Of a stretch of DNA of 64,000 nt, positions 1 through 11,030 are shown in pieces. The notes beneath the pieces were generated by a model. The model was not told the origin of the DNA. It worked only from the letters and a program-made list of their open reading frames with translations, and did not search any database. The stretch is from Ceriagrion tenellum (Eukaryota; Arthropoda; Insecta; Odonata; Coenagrionidae). Each line of letters begins with the position of its first letter. Positions within the stretch are counted from its first letter, which is position 1. The stretch is taken from the NCBI GenBank assembly GCA_963169105.1, contig OY720637.1:59294964-59358963 (forward strand), read 5' to 3'. Both the position numbers and the translations under genes were made by a program.

Positions 1-24
1 ACCAAACCCTAATATTGCTTTCAA

Positions 25-330
25 TAAGCTCTATTCATTGGTTGTTCAATCTAAGGATTGTTTGACTGCAGTCCTCCACCCTTCCCTATCTAATTGTAGT
101 TCCCTTACCTCCTCGTATCTCTTTCTATGTACTTTCCTCTTTATATGGTCCATGAACTTTTTGCTGGGTCTTCTGGGGACTTTTCCCTCTATTTTGTCTC
201 AAATCATGTTCTTCACAAACCCGTTGTGGCTCACGGTGTGTCCAATCCATCTTGGTCTTCTTTTCTGTATGGTGTCCCATATGGTCCTTCCCTCTTCTGT
301 ACATTTCATTTTTTCTCCAAAAATACCTCT
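25..330 (-). mobile_element. LINE family A, 3' end fragment
   Basis: 5'-truncated non-LTR retrotransposon tail read on the minus strand. Conceptual translation gives the post-reverse-transcriptase C-terminal region, with the recurring pattern TIWDTIQKRRPRWIGHT followed by a KNMI-type stretch. The same block recurs at about 6.8, 27.2, 31.4, 37.4 and 51.6 kb, which defines the family. The 3' end carries the shared CTGCAGTCAAAC-like terminus and a remnant of an ATG/GAT-type tail. The reading frame is broken, so it is a dead copy. The superfamily (RTE-like or jockey-like) is inferred from the C-terminal sequence type only. Confidence 0.8.
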
Positions 331-487
331 GTGAAAAATATTCATCTCCACATCGCTGAATCGAAAATATTTTCTGTTTGTATTTTCATACCGTCGCATG
401 ACACGAATTACATCTTCTATGAAATGAAGGCAGGGCGTAATCATAATCTAAAAATGTCCCAATACAGAATCTTAATGAAAACCATGA

Positions 488-606
488 AGTCTCCGAGTCT
501 CCACACTTCCCTACCCAATGCTAGTTCCCTAACCTCTTGGTATCTCTTCCCATGTACTTTCCTCTTTATTTGGTCCATGAACTTATTCCTGGTTCTCCCT
601 TGGGCA
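488..606 (-). mobile_element. LINE family A, second short tail fragment
   Basis: About 120 bp repeats the block at 75-190 in the same orientation (CCCTACCCAATGCTAGTTCC, then CTTTCCTCTTTATTTGGTCC, read on plus). It is therefore a second fragment of the same LINE tail 400 bp from the first, from either a tandem duplication or a second insertion. No intact frame. Confidence 0.7.
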
Positions 607-1243
607 TCATCGTCAGCTTCTCTGATGACGAGGGCCGTGTCGGATCTCGAAACATCGGGAAAAAATGGAACAGCTCACTCGAACGGAGACCCGAGAAAAC
701 TTAATCCACCCTCGTAATTTTAGTTGAACGCCCGGATTTTCATTGTTGGTCACCCTGTCTCCAACCTGCCCCCCCCCCTCACCCACCGCTCCCAAACCTA
801 CCGTTTGCAACCGCCCGCGCCGGCTCCCTCAACCGGCGCCAAGCGGAGACAAGTGACGCCGTAAACACTTAGGTCGATGAGAACGCCGGGGAAACTGCTG
901 GAAGTTCCCCGGTCACACTTGTGGTGCGAGAGATGAATGGCAGAGTGACTTCAGATTTTTTCCATCAAATGAAATCAGGTTCAACACGCTTGGTCCCCAC
1001 TTACCCTCGCCATTAGCAATGTCTGGACCACACGAAGCGTACCATCCCGAAAAAAACGCAATGGCTCGTTTTGGTAATGTATGGCTTTGTATTTTCTCGA
1101 ATATTACGTCTCATTAGGTGGCTATCACCAGTCGGGAGCCCCAACGCAGGAATACAGGATACTATTGCAGTAAATTCGTAAAATTTTGAAAAAGTAGGAG
1201 TTAAATACATAAACAGAGTGGCTTCTTTTGGCCATGGTACACG
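607..1243. other. No gene recognised; GC-richer stretch
   Basis: GC-richer sequence around 740-930 with a C-run and CpG-containing words, then AT-richer sequence. The short frames here have no recognisable domain. No RNA gene or repeat signature is apparent. Confidence 0.4.
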
Positions 1244-1560
1244 CTACTTGCTAGGCTTAGGCTGCTTGAAAAATTCATAACTGGTGTATTCCAGGGCGGC
1301 ACAGAGAATATTATCATGACGCCTCACTACATCTCTAGGTCTGACGGATGCGATAAAATAAGAGAGGTACGCTGCCGAACAGAAAGGTACAAAAACTCGT
1401 TCTTTCCGCGCACAATAAGCGACCACAATCAAAACTGAGCACCTCTAAATACACTTTCATAATACACGTCACTATTTCTCCTCCCAAAACCTTATCCCTT
1501 ACATCTTTGCACGAATGGTGCACCTGCGCCGGCTCGCAAGGTAGTATGTAGATGGTAGAA
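1244..1560. repeat. Dispersed repeat, inverted relative to 53.06-53.46 kb
   Basis: The 1250-1520 stretch matches the reverse complement of about 53190-53450. Shared blocks include GACGGATGCGATAAAATAAG, ACAAAAACTCGTTCTTTCC, and the part with CCCAAAACCTTATCCCTTAC. A second copy in the same orientation lies at 53520-53680. No coding capacity. This is one half of a fold-back element whose fuller form is at 53 kb. Confidence 0.75.
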
Positions 1561-1784
1561 GCTGTTTCTTAGGTGAGAGGAAACGGGGAGAATATGACAA
1601 AGACCATATTCAGCAAGGAAGGTATTTTAAGGAAGATATTTTTATGGTATCAGCGATAAAACAAATTTCTGTGGCTGGGTGGTGAGATAGGAACAAAATT
1701 TTGTATTTCTTTCCGTTGTCTCTTATAAACCTACCTTTCATCATCCACCTTTAAAACAATATTCAAAAAACAAAAATATTCAAA

Positions 1785-2115
1785 AGTGCTGGAGAAGAGT
1801 GACTTTTGCAGCGCAATGGGAAGACGTGATCAGTACAGATTGTAAATATGATGCGATCAATGTACCACTTTTCCAACCGGTCTTACGTGGAGTTCCACCG
1901 GGGTCAATTCTTGGACCACTAATTTTCAGCAATTATATCAAGGAACTTACTAACGTAATAGCCCACTGCAAATATCACTTTTATGCTGACGATCTACAGA
2001 TATACCTTGAGTCCTACCCATCGGAAATCGACCACATTATCACGTTGGTACAGTCGTCATGAAAATTTTATGTCAATATTTCCTCAACACTTAGTCTCCT
2101 GTAAAGTGTCAACGT
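1785..2115 (+). pseudogene. Non-LTR reverse transcriptase fragment (CR1/jockey-like)
   Basis: An isolated piece of a reverse transcriptase palm domain, about 87 residues open. It carries motif B as LRGVPPGSILGPLIF (family norm GVPQGS, so Q is replaced by P) and motif C as FYADDLQIYLE, with the catalytic YADD intact. It starts and ends in the middle of the domain and has no endonuclease or C-terminal part, so it is truncated on both sides and cannot be functional. The sequence type (HCKYHFYADDLQIYLE) fits CR1/jockey-like LINEs rather than family A, B or C here. Confidence 0.85.
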
Positions 2116-2205
2116 CCACCCAAAAGAGATTGAGGTGATTTTTTTAAGGCGTTAGGGAGATTTCACTGAAATTGAGAAAATGGACTTCAAAGCGGATTAA
2201 TTATG

Positions 2206-2327
2206 TTTTTTCAGAGGATTTAATGGTTACATTTACAAAACCACATACTTAAAAACACACACGACCCGGGTTTCAACGCTTAAGCGTCATCTTCAGGTAA
2301 ATGTAACCATTAAATCCTCTGAAAAAA
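2206..2327 (-). repeat. Fold-back repeat with hammerhead-like core
   Basis: Perfect 31-bp inverted arms lie at 2206-2236 and 2297-2327. Between them on the minus strand, directly abutting one arm, is CTGAAGAT (2289-2296), a hairpin GACGC/GCGTT with loop TTAA, GAAAC (2270-2274), CCGG and GTC (2263-2265). In a type I hammerhead the two arms would be a distal helix I, the GACGC hairpin helix II, and AC..GU helix III. The core has one nucleotide more than CUGANGA before helix II. That it is a ribozyme is inference; the palindrome is directly visible. Confidence 0.75.
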
Positions 2328-2339
2328 ATGGAATACCAC

Positions 2340-3839
2340 AAAGTTACCAAGGAACTTGTATTATTGATTAATTATGTATTTACTATAGTATCTTTTATAT
2401 AATTTTTCCGTTGAGCTCACATGAGGCAATAGTAATGATAAGGATTAAGCATTACATTTTAAAACCACATCCATTACCAATATTAAAACACTTTAATACT
2501 AAACTGGAACGAATATGGTGGATGTTGTCAAATTTTTCGAGGATTCACGCTAGCAAAAACAGCCTTTAATGCGTGAAGAAGCTCAAAATGTCATATCTTT
2601 GTCCTATAAATCACCAAGGCTATGGAAGTCTACTTTCACTTAATTAAAATAAGACTGGGGAGGCGAATGGGACAAAAAATGTTCCATCGTCGAATAAAAT
2701 AACTATCAAATTCTAACTCTCAATAACAAAAATTTATCGCCCCTTGTCTCTTTTAGGTTTATTGTGCATCCATAGAATGACGCCTTAAACGGGGCACTTT
2801 AATTAAAAATAAGACACCCCCGGCATTGAGATCCTGTCCATTTCTACACGCTGGAAGTGTGCTTTACCAGTTAAACAAAAATCACTTCTCAACTTTCTAC
2901 GACTGCCGCCAACCAGCAAGAAACGGATCACCGCGGAAAATATTTTTGAAATACAAACGACAGTCCGTTTAAGTTGGTATGAATGGATGAGAAGTTAAAA
3001 GTAATCTTTTATCGCGATATATGGCCCAATTCACAATATTTCCGCAAGAAATTCCCGATAAAGAAGGCTGCGTGAGATTTTTATAAGTGGTTTTAATACA
3101 TCTAAATCTCCAACATTTCGTGATTGTACCACGAGACTCCTTAGTAACTTGCTCGGAATCATTACGACTGGTTTTAAATACAACCCCTCAGGCCGCGGCG
3201 GATATTTTCAGTAGAATCACGATCCTTACATGAGTGTAGCGTGCAGAGCATTTTAAGGTAGTCCGAGCGAAATATCATTTTACTTAGAAATCAATGAATT
3301 TGATCTCATTTTAAAGAAAAATATCTCACCCTTCTAATGACATCCAAAATTCAACCCCTGACCACATTTCTTTCGGAGATATTTGCCAAAAAATACCAGC
3401 CCATTTACATGGTAAATGGTACGTGTATGCACTCCAGAGAGACATTATTTACGAAATGAGGCGTTTATAACACTGAGATGTCGTAAAAAAAATAAATAAC
3501 GTGTAAATCGTATGTTTTCTCTACTATTTTTGAAAATTAATCATATTTTCACCGCAGTAGTTTCTTGGGTATCGCAAATAACCTTCCGTTTTGAAGGAGT
3601 TACAAACGCACTGCGCGAAAAAAATGAGTCAAGCAAGGACTTACTTAGATATTTTCGTTCAATTACTTACAGTTTCTGTCATATAAAATTATACTATTGC
3701 ACCATTAATAATGCAATATTTAATTGATGTGTCCTACAGTCGATGAAATCAAAACGTAAAATTGGAATATGGTCTCTATTATGACTAGGGAACTATCTCG
3801 CTCGGAATACTTTAAGCACAGTGCGTAGTTTATCTTGCA
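2340..3839. other. No gene recognised
   Basis: AT-rich sequence. No domain-bearing frame, tandem repeat, RNA gene or element end was seen. The 71-codon open frame around 3512-3727 has no recognisable motif. Confidence 0.4.
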
Positions 3840-3844
3840 ATTGC

Positions 3845-3955
3845 GGTCTTCTTGGCGCCTTCCGTTAATAGCAAACTCAAGCCGACGCCGTGTTTCCCTC
3901 CACCCTATCCCCAAATAATACTTGCCCAACCAAGCCATCTATCCTCAGGGATACA
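3845..3955 (+). repeat. Dispersed direct repeat, copy 1
   Basis: Shares with 4688-4800 the ordered blocks CTTGGCGCCTTCC, a CAACGCCG/CGACGCCG word, GTTTCCCT, CACCCT and a CAA-CCA-TC-A-CCTCA stretch. The copies are about 840 bp apart in the same orientation and diverged by roughly a third. Identity of the element is unknown. Confidence 0.5.
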
Positions 3956-4687
3956 AATGGCCTCAGTTTTACGTCACCCTCCAAAAACAGCCATAGTGTC
4001 CAGATCATGAGAATACAATGAGGGAAATAAATTTTTGAACGGAAACGATTAAAATGTCGTTTTTTCAGCGATCGATAAGAGACCATTATGGCTGCGTTAA
4101 GACTTTGAAGAAGGTTGGTGACAGTTAGTGCAGCTGATTTAGTCATATGCCCACTAATGCATGTTTCTAAATCTGCCCAGTAAAGCTAACACAATATTTT
4201 TCATGTTCCCACTATGTGTCACGTTTAAATAGTTACATTATAGATTTTTCTAGCAGTTTTTGTAGCATACTGAGAGTGTGGTACTTGTTTTTAAAAGTAA
4301 ATTTCATCTCTGTAGTTCACGTTGGTGAAAAGTCACTCCCTACCAAACACCCTTGTGGTGGATTGCAGGGTAATAAGTAGATGTATATATGCCTAGCTCT
4401 GAGTTCACCCATATCAGTATCACAAAAATATAGGAATAAATGAAGTAGCTGCAAATGTGTTACAAAATGACAGAAATATATGTAAATGAAGCATTGGGTA
4501 GTCCATAAGGGGTAATTTTTGTTGAGCTACCGCCAGTTTAATCATGTAATATTCTATATAATAAAAATAAAAGAAAAATTTATAAGGAAAGATTATTATA
4601 GGACAAAATTTTAATGACAAAAAAGGTAGCTTTATGGATAATACTTGAAATTAACATTGAGTAGAAAAAGATTATAAAAAAGGTGGA
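3956..4687. other. No gene recognised
   Basis: AT-rich spacer between the two diverged direct repeats. No domain or RNA signature seen. Confidence 0.35.
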
Positions 4688-4800
4688 ACCTCTTGGCGCC
4701 TTCCTTTTTGGGTGGGCTAATTCCAACGCCGGGTTTCCCTTCACCCTTCCTCCTTTTACCAAATGATCCTCATCAAACCAGTCAACGAATCCTCAACGAT
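4688..4800 (+). repeat. Dispersed direct repeat, copy 2
   Basis: Second copy of the repeat at 3845-3955 (CTTGGCGCCTTCC and GGGTTTCCCTTCACCCTTCC blocks). It is followed by a purine-rich stretch to about 5100 (AGGGAGAGAGGTAGGG-type words) with no recognised gene. Confidence 0.5.
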
Positions 4801-5398
4801 GGAAGCGATTCTAGTTGTCGGTAGACTCACAAAATACCGACCAGCCAACCAGAGGTTGGCAGCCCTGCATGATGAAGGAGAGGATGGAAATCTTGGTTGG
4901 GTGGGCGAGGGACTCATAAAGTTGGGGAGAGAGGTAGGGAAACGGCACAGAATGAGCGGAAGGAGTATGGCAGGGGTGAAAGAGGGAGCGGAGGAAATTA
5001 ACTTTTGGGGGTAAGTGGAATGAATGTGGCCACGGGTGTTGGAGGTGAAGGGAAGAGGGGAAAGAGGACTTAACGAGAAGGAGAGAGAGGGAGGTGAGGC
5101 TTTAATGACGTTAAGTGCTCCAAGTTAAAGGAAATTATCAATCCGTACCGATTTTGGCTCTATCACCGATTGGAAGGGAACAAACATCGAGAAAAAATCC
5201 CGTTCTATGGGATTCAAATGGAAATCACCGTCGGTTAATCAATTCTTCTCGTTGCAGTTTTTAATCTCCGAAGGTTGCGTACAGCACTAAGCCGAGAGGC
5301 GGCCAATGGCTTGATTAAGTTAGAGCGATTCGCTAAAAAAAAGAAAACAAAAGGAATCACAGAAGGTGCTTAGTTTTCACTGACACAGCGCTTAGAAT

Positions 5399-5580
5399 AA
5401 ATATGAATACTTCAGATATTCACGTAACTGAAAGTGGGCAGTATGCATGTATACATTTAGAGTTAAATATTTTACTCCTATGCTCATACTACTATACTCC
5501 TATAAATATGAATACTCCTAATATACACCTAACTGAAAGTGAGCAGCATGCATTAATACATGTATAATTAAATATTGTAC
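5399..5580 (+). repeat. Two-copy tandem duplication, 105-bp period
   Basis: The block beginning AAATATGAATACT recurs 105 bp downstream. Both copies carry AACTGAAAGTG, GCATGCAT-type words and a TTAAATATT/TTAAATATTG end. The first copy has a short ACTCCTA-rich extension. Non-coding. Confidence 0.65.
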
Positions 5581-5958
5581 GGGAGGTACGGAAATCGTTT
5601 CTTCCTTTGAGTAGTATGGTGGATCACGGTAGCTATGGTCCTGTACTCACTGTGATTCCTTCACCATTTATGAAATTCCGGGTCCACGGTATGGAATTCA
5701 AAGATATTAACATGTTTCAGATATTGATTACTGATTCATCGCGTAAAAAATTGAATACAATTGCTGCATGCAATACGCTACGGTTCAAGGATGTTAATCT
5801 TAGAGTAATCCAAAGATTTAACTCTTTATCAGCATATTTTTTGTAGAATAATGATTTCCAATCGCAAGTGGAGCATGATGGACATAAAACCAATAAGGTT
5901 GGAAGCTATTTGTCGAGCGGAAAATAATGCCTAGCCCTCTTAGAAATATATCTCATGA

Positions 5959-6383
5959 TGTTCCTCCGCTAAAAAGAGAGAATGGATATAATAATATCAT
6001 CCATGAGTTCCCACTTCTTCTGTCGCGAAAACGCATCAAGTTCATGCGCTTGGCCTCAAGGCCATGTCATTGAGAAACCACGCTGAAAAACCGCAGATAA
6101 CCGAGTGTCTGGACGCGAGGGCGATAAATATATTACGATATCATCACACATTTCCTCATGAAGGATAGAAGCGTGCAGTAGTACAAGGACTTAAGGGTGG
6201 TTGGAGCTGTATTCATTTACGTACATATCTGCGTGAAACTTTGCAAGCGCTTTCTTATTTGTAATGCGTATGTATAAAAGAGAAAAAAATTGCACGTTAC
6301 CGATTTGGTTTCTTGGCAATTTAACGTTATTCCTCCGCTAAAAAAAGAGAATGGATATAATAATATCATCCATGAGTTCGCAA
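5959..6383 (+). repeat. Pair of near-identical 50-bp direct repeats
   Basis: The sequence at about 5959-6012 and 6328-6383 is nearly identical (TTCCTCCGCTAAAAA, GAGAATGGATATAATAATA, TCATCCATGAGTTC). The copies are 369 bp apart. The segment between them contains no recognised element. This could be a recent segmental duplication remnant or the repeated ends of a small element. Confidence 0.65.
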
Positions 6384-6754
6384 CTCGTCGCCTCATGGCA
6401 CCCGACATACATTCCGATATAATTCGACTATAAGTAATTCGATTTTCCCAAAAACACCAAATAACACGTTTCTTAAAATTAAAATGCTCGATAGCAAATG
6501 TCAAGGTATCAAGCCAAGGTATCAAAGTAAAAACACGTATTTACACATGATTTTCACATAGCTTTGGAACTCCGCGCCGTAAGCGCAAGTCATAAGAGTA
6601 CTTTAATTAAGACGAAAATTTTATAATGTGATTCTCTAATCATTTTTATTGTTACGTGAATGAAACAGATGTCATTATGTGAGTTTTTTTTTGCGACTTA
6701 CTTAAAAATTTATAAAAGTGTTCTCTCAACGACTTATGATTAGCGCTCCAACTA

Positions 6755-7115
6755 TCTTCAACATCATCATTGGTCGTTCAATCTTAAGATTGGTTGACTG
6801 CAGCGCTCCACCCTTCCCTATCAAATACATGGTCCTTTACTTCCTGGTAGTTGTTCCTATGTACTGTCTTCTATATTTGGACCATGGACTTATCTCTCCG
6901 GGGACTTTTCCCATTATTTCACCTTCCATTATGATCTTCAGAAATTTATTGAGTTTCAGGGTGTGTCCAATCCGTCTGATCCTTCTTTTCGTCATAGTGC
7001 TCCATAAGCTTCTTTCCTCTTCTGTAAACGTGATCATTTCTTATTTTCTCCGTTCATTTTATCTTCAGCATCCTTCTCCGGCACCAGGTTTTGAGGGCTT
7101 CTAGTCTGTTCTGTT
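6755..7115 (-). mobile_element. LINE family A, 3' end fragment
   Basis: Minus-strand translation gives EERSLWSTMTKRRIRRIGHT, followed by LKLNKFLKIIMEGEIMGK. This is the same C-terminal tail as the other family A copies. It ends at the shared 3' terminus with a CATCATCAT tract on plus (GAT-type tail on minus) near 6762. 5'-truncated near 7115. Confidence 0.82.
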
Positions 7116-7185
7116 CCCCACCCCCATCCTTCAAAAATGCTCAATGTATAAATATGATGTTCCCTCTGCTTAACGTGCCTTGTAC

Positions 7186-7216
7186 CTGATGGTGGCTATG
7201 TGAGCTGAAACGCATC
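7186..7216 (+). ncRNA. Hammerhead-like core
   Basis: Plus strand: CTGATGGT (7186-7193), hairpin GGCT/AGCT with loop ATGTG, GAAAC (7207-7211), then GCATC, so an NUH cleavage-type triplet ATC at 7214-7216. The order matches a hammerhead with an 8-nt first box, but A9 of CUGANGA is G, so activity is unlikely. No obvious partner copy nearby. Confidence 0.45.
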
Positions 7217-7229
7217 GTACTTATTAAAA

Positions 7230-9650
7230 TATCCTGCGTATATGTGCAATTGTTGTCTATACAAATGTTGTTATAATATTTCTGTTATAATTCTTCTATT
7301 TTGCTCTCCGTCCACCTTAAGAGCGAGTAAGAAATGAGTTACGTTTGAAGATGGTAACGGTAGGAAGGATTTTGGAAGCGAACGTTCACAGAAGGCAGCA
7401 TAATAAAACAGGTGATTTTTTCCGAGAGGGAACGATATTTTGAAGAGTATAAGAGAGGAAAAAGCTAGATGACCGCGGAAGCGGATGGAGAATATTATAA
7501 ATCTTAGATGATAATAATATGGAGAAAGCATAATGAAATTAAGAGAGGCATGAGAGCGGGAATGTATCATCATGATCATCATTCCGACGACTGGTTCGCT
7601 ACAGCTTTCAAAACAATTCTCTTTTTAGGTCACCGCTTGATTCCTTCACAAGTCATCCTTTTAAAATCCCTCATAATTTGCCAAATGGGAATGTGGGATT
7701 TTAAATTGCCATTCTTAGTTTTACAAGGCTATAGTTCCCATTCACTTCTCCTTCCAGTATTGTTATCAGGTGTTATTTTGTACCTCAGAATGTGACCGAT
7801 AAGCTTACCTGTTTCACATTGCGATCTTTACCCATCATATCGGCTTCATGAAAGAGCGTTTTTGGCTCCGCAAACATGGCTTGATGACTCCCCCAACTCC
7901 AACTCGCAGAGTTCTTCAGAAGTGGAATCGAGAAACTACGCATGCATCGCCAAAGAGTCATAGATAAGGGAGGTGAATATATAACTGATTAATTTCGGTA
8001 TTCTATTCATTTCATATAAAAAACTTTTACGATATTGGCTATCTATACAAAACCAAAAAACACTTCGAATATCAACCTAACATTTTCTCTCAAACTCTCC
8101 ATAGGATTTTTCCATTAGTGATTCTCTCTACTCTTTTCGTATTAAACCACACGTTACGATTTCATGGCTAACAAGCTGCTTCGTTCTGCAGCTGTTTTCG
8201 TCCATGCTTCATTCCCATAGATAAATTTCTCCAGTTGCTCCATGTATTTACTTCATAAAGATTGATTAAGTGCTTCCTTACTTCCAAGCTTGGGTTGCTA
8301 GCGGTAAATAAGCATTTTAATATCATAACTTATTTTCCGCTGATGCTATGCTTATTATCTCTTCCTTGTCTTTTGATCATTGCCAGTCCTCGATACATCA
8401 CGACATCGTTGCTTCTAATCTCCTTTTCCCACATGATTGCATCAGGCAAGGTTAATGGCCACACAACAGCACTGCCATGATGATTCAATGAAGTCATTTG
8501 TAGAAACGTCATTAGTATGCTTCTAAGAGTGAAATATAGCAAGATGAAGAGGGTATTTCGTAAAAAGAAAGACAACTATCACTTCAGAAAATATCTAAAT
8601 ATCAGAATATCTAAAAAAAAAAGCTAGTACTTAGAGCGTTCATGACCTGTCTACATCTTCCAAAAACTTAACTATTTTGTGTTTCCACAAGTCACTTTCA
8701 TATTATAATAGTAAGCTGCAGTTTCAGCAAGAGCCTCATCACTAAATCAACAGTCCTCTCATTGTTTTTGAGAGTTTTTTAAGCAAGGGAAACAGGATTA
8801 AGGATAGAGTGAGGGGGGAATAATTTAGAAATAGACGGAATGGTGTTGTTTCATGGTATTGATGATAGAGAGGGAGGAGCAAGGACATGAGCGGTGGAGG
8901 ACAAGTACGTTTTAATTCGTTTGGGAGAGTTGTAGTCGGGGAGAATAGTTGAGGAGGAATCTCTAAGTATAGTAAAATAAAACAATTTTTAGTCTATCAC
9001 TGATGTGGCGAGTACGTATTAAGAGTTTAGCAAAAAATAATTTGAAATCCTGAAATTTTTGACTCCTCTCGAGTTCTTTTCATCGAACTTTCTCTTCCCT
9101 TTTGCCCGACCTAAACACCCTTGCAGTCAATTTACGATGGAAGATTTACAGCATGCAGTAATTCTACAAATTGATGCCGGAAACAGTAGAATTCACGGTT
9201 TTACATCTTTCACTTCAGTATCTGTCCGGGAGGCTGTTGTTCCACAATGCCAGCTTCGCGCTCACTCCGACGCGAGCGTTTGATTTGGGAATGTTTCCCG
9301 CTGCTCGGTTTCTCGGTTCCACAACACTCTAGCCTTGCTAAATCATGCCTCGGGTGTGCATTCCCTCGCGGGAACTCTATAGGTGGGGCTAGCGAATGGT
9401 TTGTGCTTCCAGGCACATAACGCATGCATCTCCCGCGGGACTTCCTCAAAGTCGAGAGCATTCAATCCCTGGCCTCCAATCAACAGCTATATCCCGCGTT
9501 GCCAACTCTTATTTTTTCATCAAGCCATGTCTCGCACTCCATTAATGACTTGCAACTACTCCAGAGTAAGACCGTCTAGATGCGCTAAAAGTAATGATTG
9601 ACCACTCGTACTAATTATCAATATAAGTGAGTAGAGGAGGATAAGATAGG
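7230..9650. other. No gene recognised
   Basis: About 2.4 kb of mixed composition. Short frames have no recognisable motif. A stretch near 9210-9460 is GC-richer. No tandem repeat or element terminus was identified by eye. Confidence 0.35.
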
Positions 9651-9654
9651 ACTA

Positions 9655-10110
9655 AGAACGAGTGGTAATGAAGAACTATGGTTTGGAAGCCAAGACCATT
9701 GGAAAAGCAAACTAGAAAATGAGGATATGTGGAATATGCAATATGAGGAATTCGAAACTTAGAGTCATACGAGGATGCTGAAGATCAAACGGACGGAAAA
9801 AATAAGGAAAGAAGACGCTTAGAGAAGAGTAGAATAGGTAGAACCATATGAAACACAATTCAGATAAGAAGAAACATATGGTTTGAGAACATCCTGAGGC
9901 ACAATCGGTTTACAAAAAAATACAATTAAAGGAAAAATAGAGTGAAAAAGTCCCTTGAGGAAGGCAAAGGATTTAATACAGGCACCACATAAGAGGAAGC
10001 TATATAGAATGATTTACCAGGGTGAGGGAACTAGCATTAGATAAGGAAGAATGGAGGGCTACAGTCAATCAATCTAAGGAGTGAACGTCCAATTACTGAG
10101 CGGAGAATGA
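9655..10110 (+). mobile_element. LINE family A-like 3' end fragment, plus strand
   Basis: Strongly decayed copy of the LINE tail in the opposite orientation to most others. Frames give pieces such as IWFENILRHNRFTKK and WRATVNQSKE-like ends. The nucleotide end CTACAGTCAATCAATCTAAG matches the shared 3' terminus seen at 31.5 and 37.5 kb. Many stops and shifts. Confidence 0.65.
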
Positions 10111-10804
10111 AGTTCCCTCCTTGAAGAGAGAATAGAATGTAATGTGTTAAGTACCCAGTACCCTAATTGCCGACACCGTTTGTGGCTTACTGTTTATTTC
10201 CTTCAATATTAACACTTTATGAATGACACTTAACATTGGCAAGTAAAGAAAATCAAAATCTCCATAAATGTCATAAGTACTTGTCAATACTTGTTCGATA
10301 GATTTATTCGTCAGCTGGAGTCCAAAACATTCTCAAACTCAAAGTTAGGGTAAACTAACTCAGCTGACGGTGAACGCAAATTTCAGAAATCAAAGGGTAG
10401 ACACTCAACTTTAAACGCTACAGATAATAAAACGTATAAATAAATTTGACATGAGAACTGACGTCCAATCAAATTATCTGGATTGAAAGAAGACAAGACG
10501 AAACCTTGAAAAAATGAAGGAAAGATAGGTATACCATCTTATGGAAATTTGAAAAAAGTAAAATATGCAATACATGAACATAATTAATCGATTATCCCTT
10601 AGAAAAGGTGGCGACTATTGAGATGATGTATTGATTATATTAACTGATAATTATTGAAATGCTGCGGCCAGGCAGGAAAATCGATCAAGACATAAAATAA
10701 TTGGGTTGATTAAAATAACTCGCGTTTTCGATGGCACCAGGCAAGCTAGTCGAGATGTTTATGATGTGATGAATAAAAAATATCTGATCACAACACGAAA
10801 TACA
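10111..10804. other. No gene recognised
   Basis: AT-rich sequence with no recognisable frame, element end or RNA signature. Confidence 0.35.
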
Positions 10805-11030
10805 CTTCTTATATTTCCTCACAGTTTTATTACGCCGAACTAGGTTTCGACAAACATGCCATAATCAAGGTGCCCAGGTTCACTTTCGCGAGATTATTTA
10901 CTTTTGAATAAGAAAAGTTTCAATGTAACATATACCAGCACGCAAAAAATAATCTATGTACCTTGATAATGGCAATAATTTGCCCAAACCTTGATTGGAG
11001 TAATAAAACTGAGAGGAAAATTTCAAAGTA
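10805..11030. repeat. Fold-back pair with variant hammerhead-like cores
   Basis: Two mirrored segments share the tail AGTAATAAAACTG/CGTAATAAAACTG. Minus copy (10836-10869): CTTGATTAT, hairpin GGC/GTC, GAAAC. Plus copy (10962-10995): CTTGATAAT, hairpin GGC/GCC, CAAAC. They belong to a variant class in which the first box is CTTGANNAT. The AATAAA-like sequence follows each core. The spacer holds about 100 bp. Confidence 0.6.
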
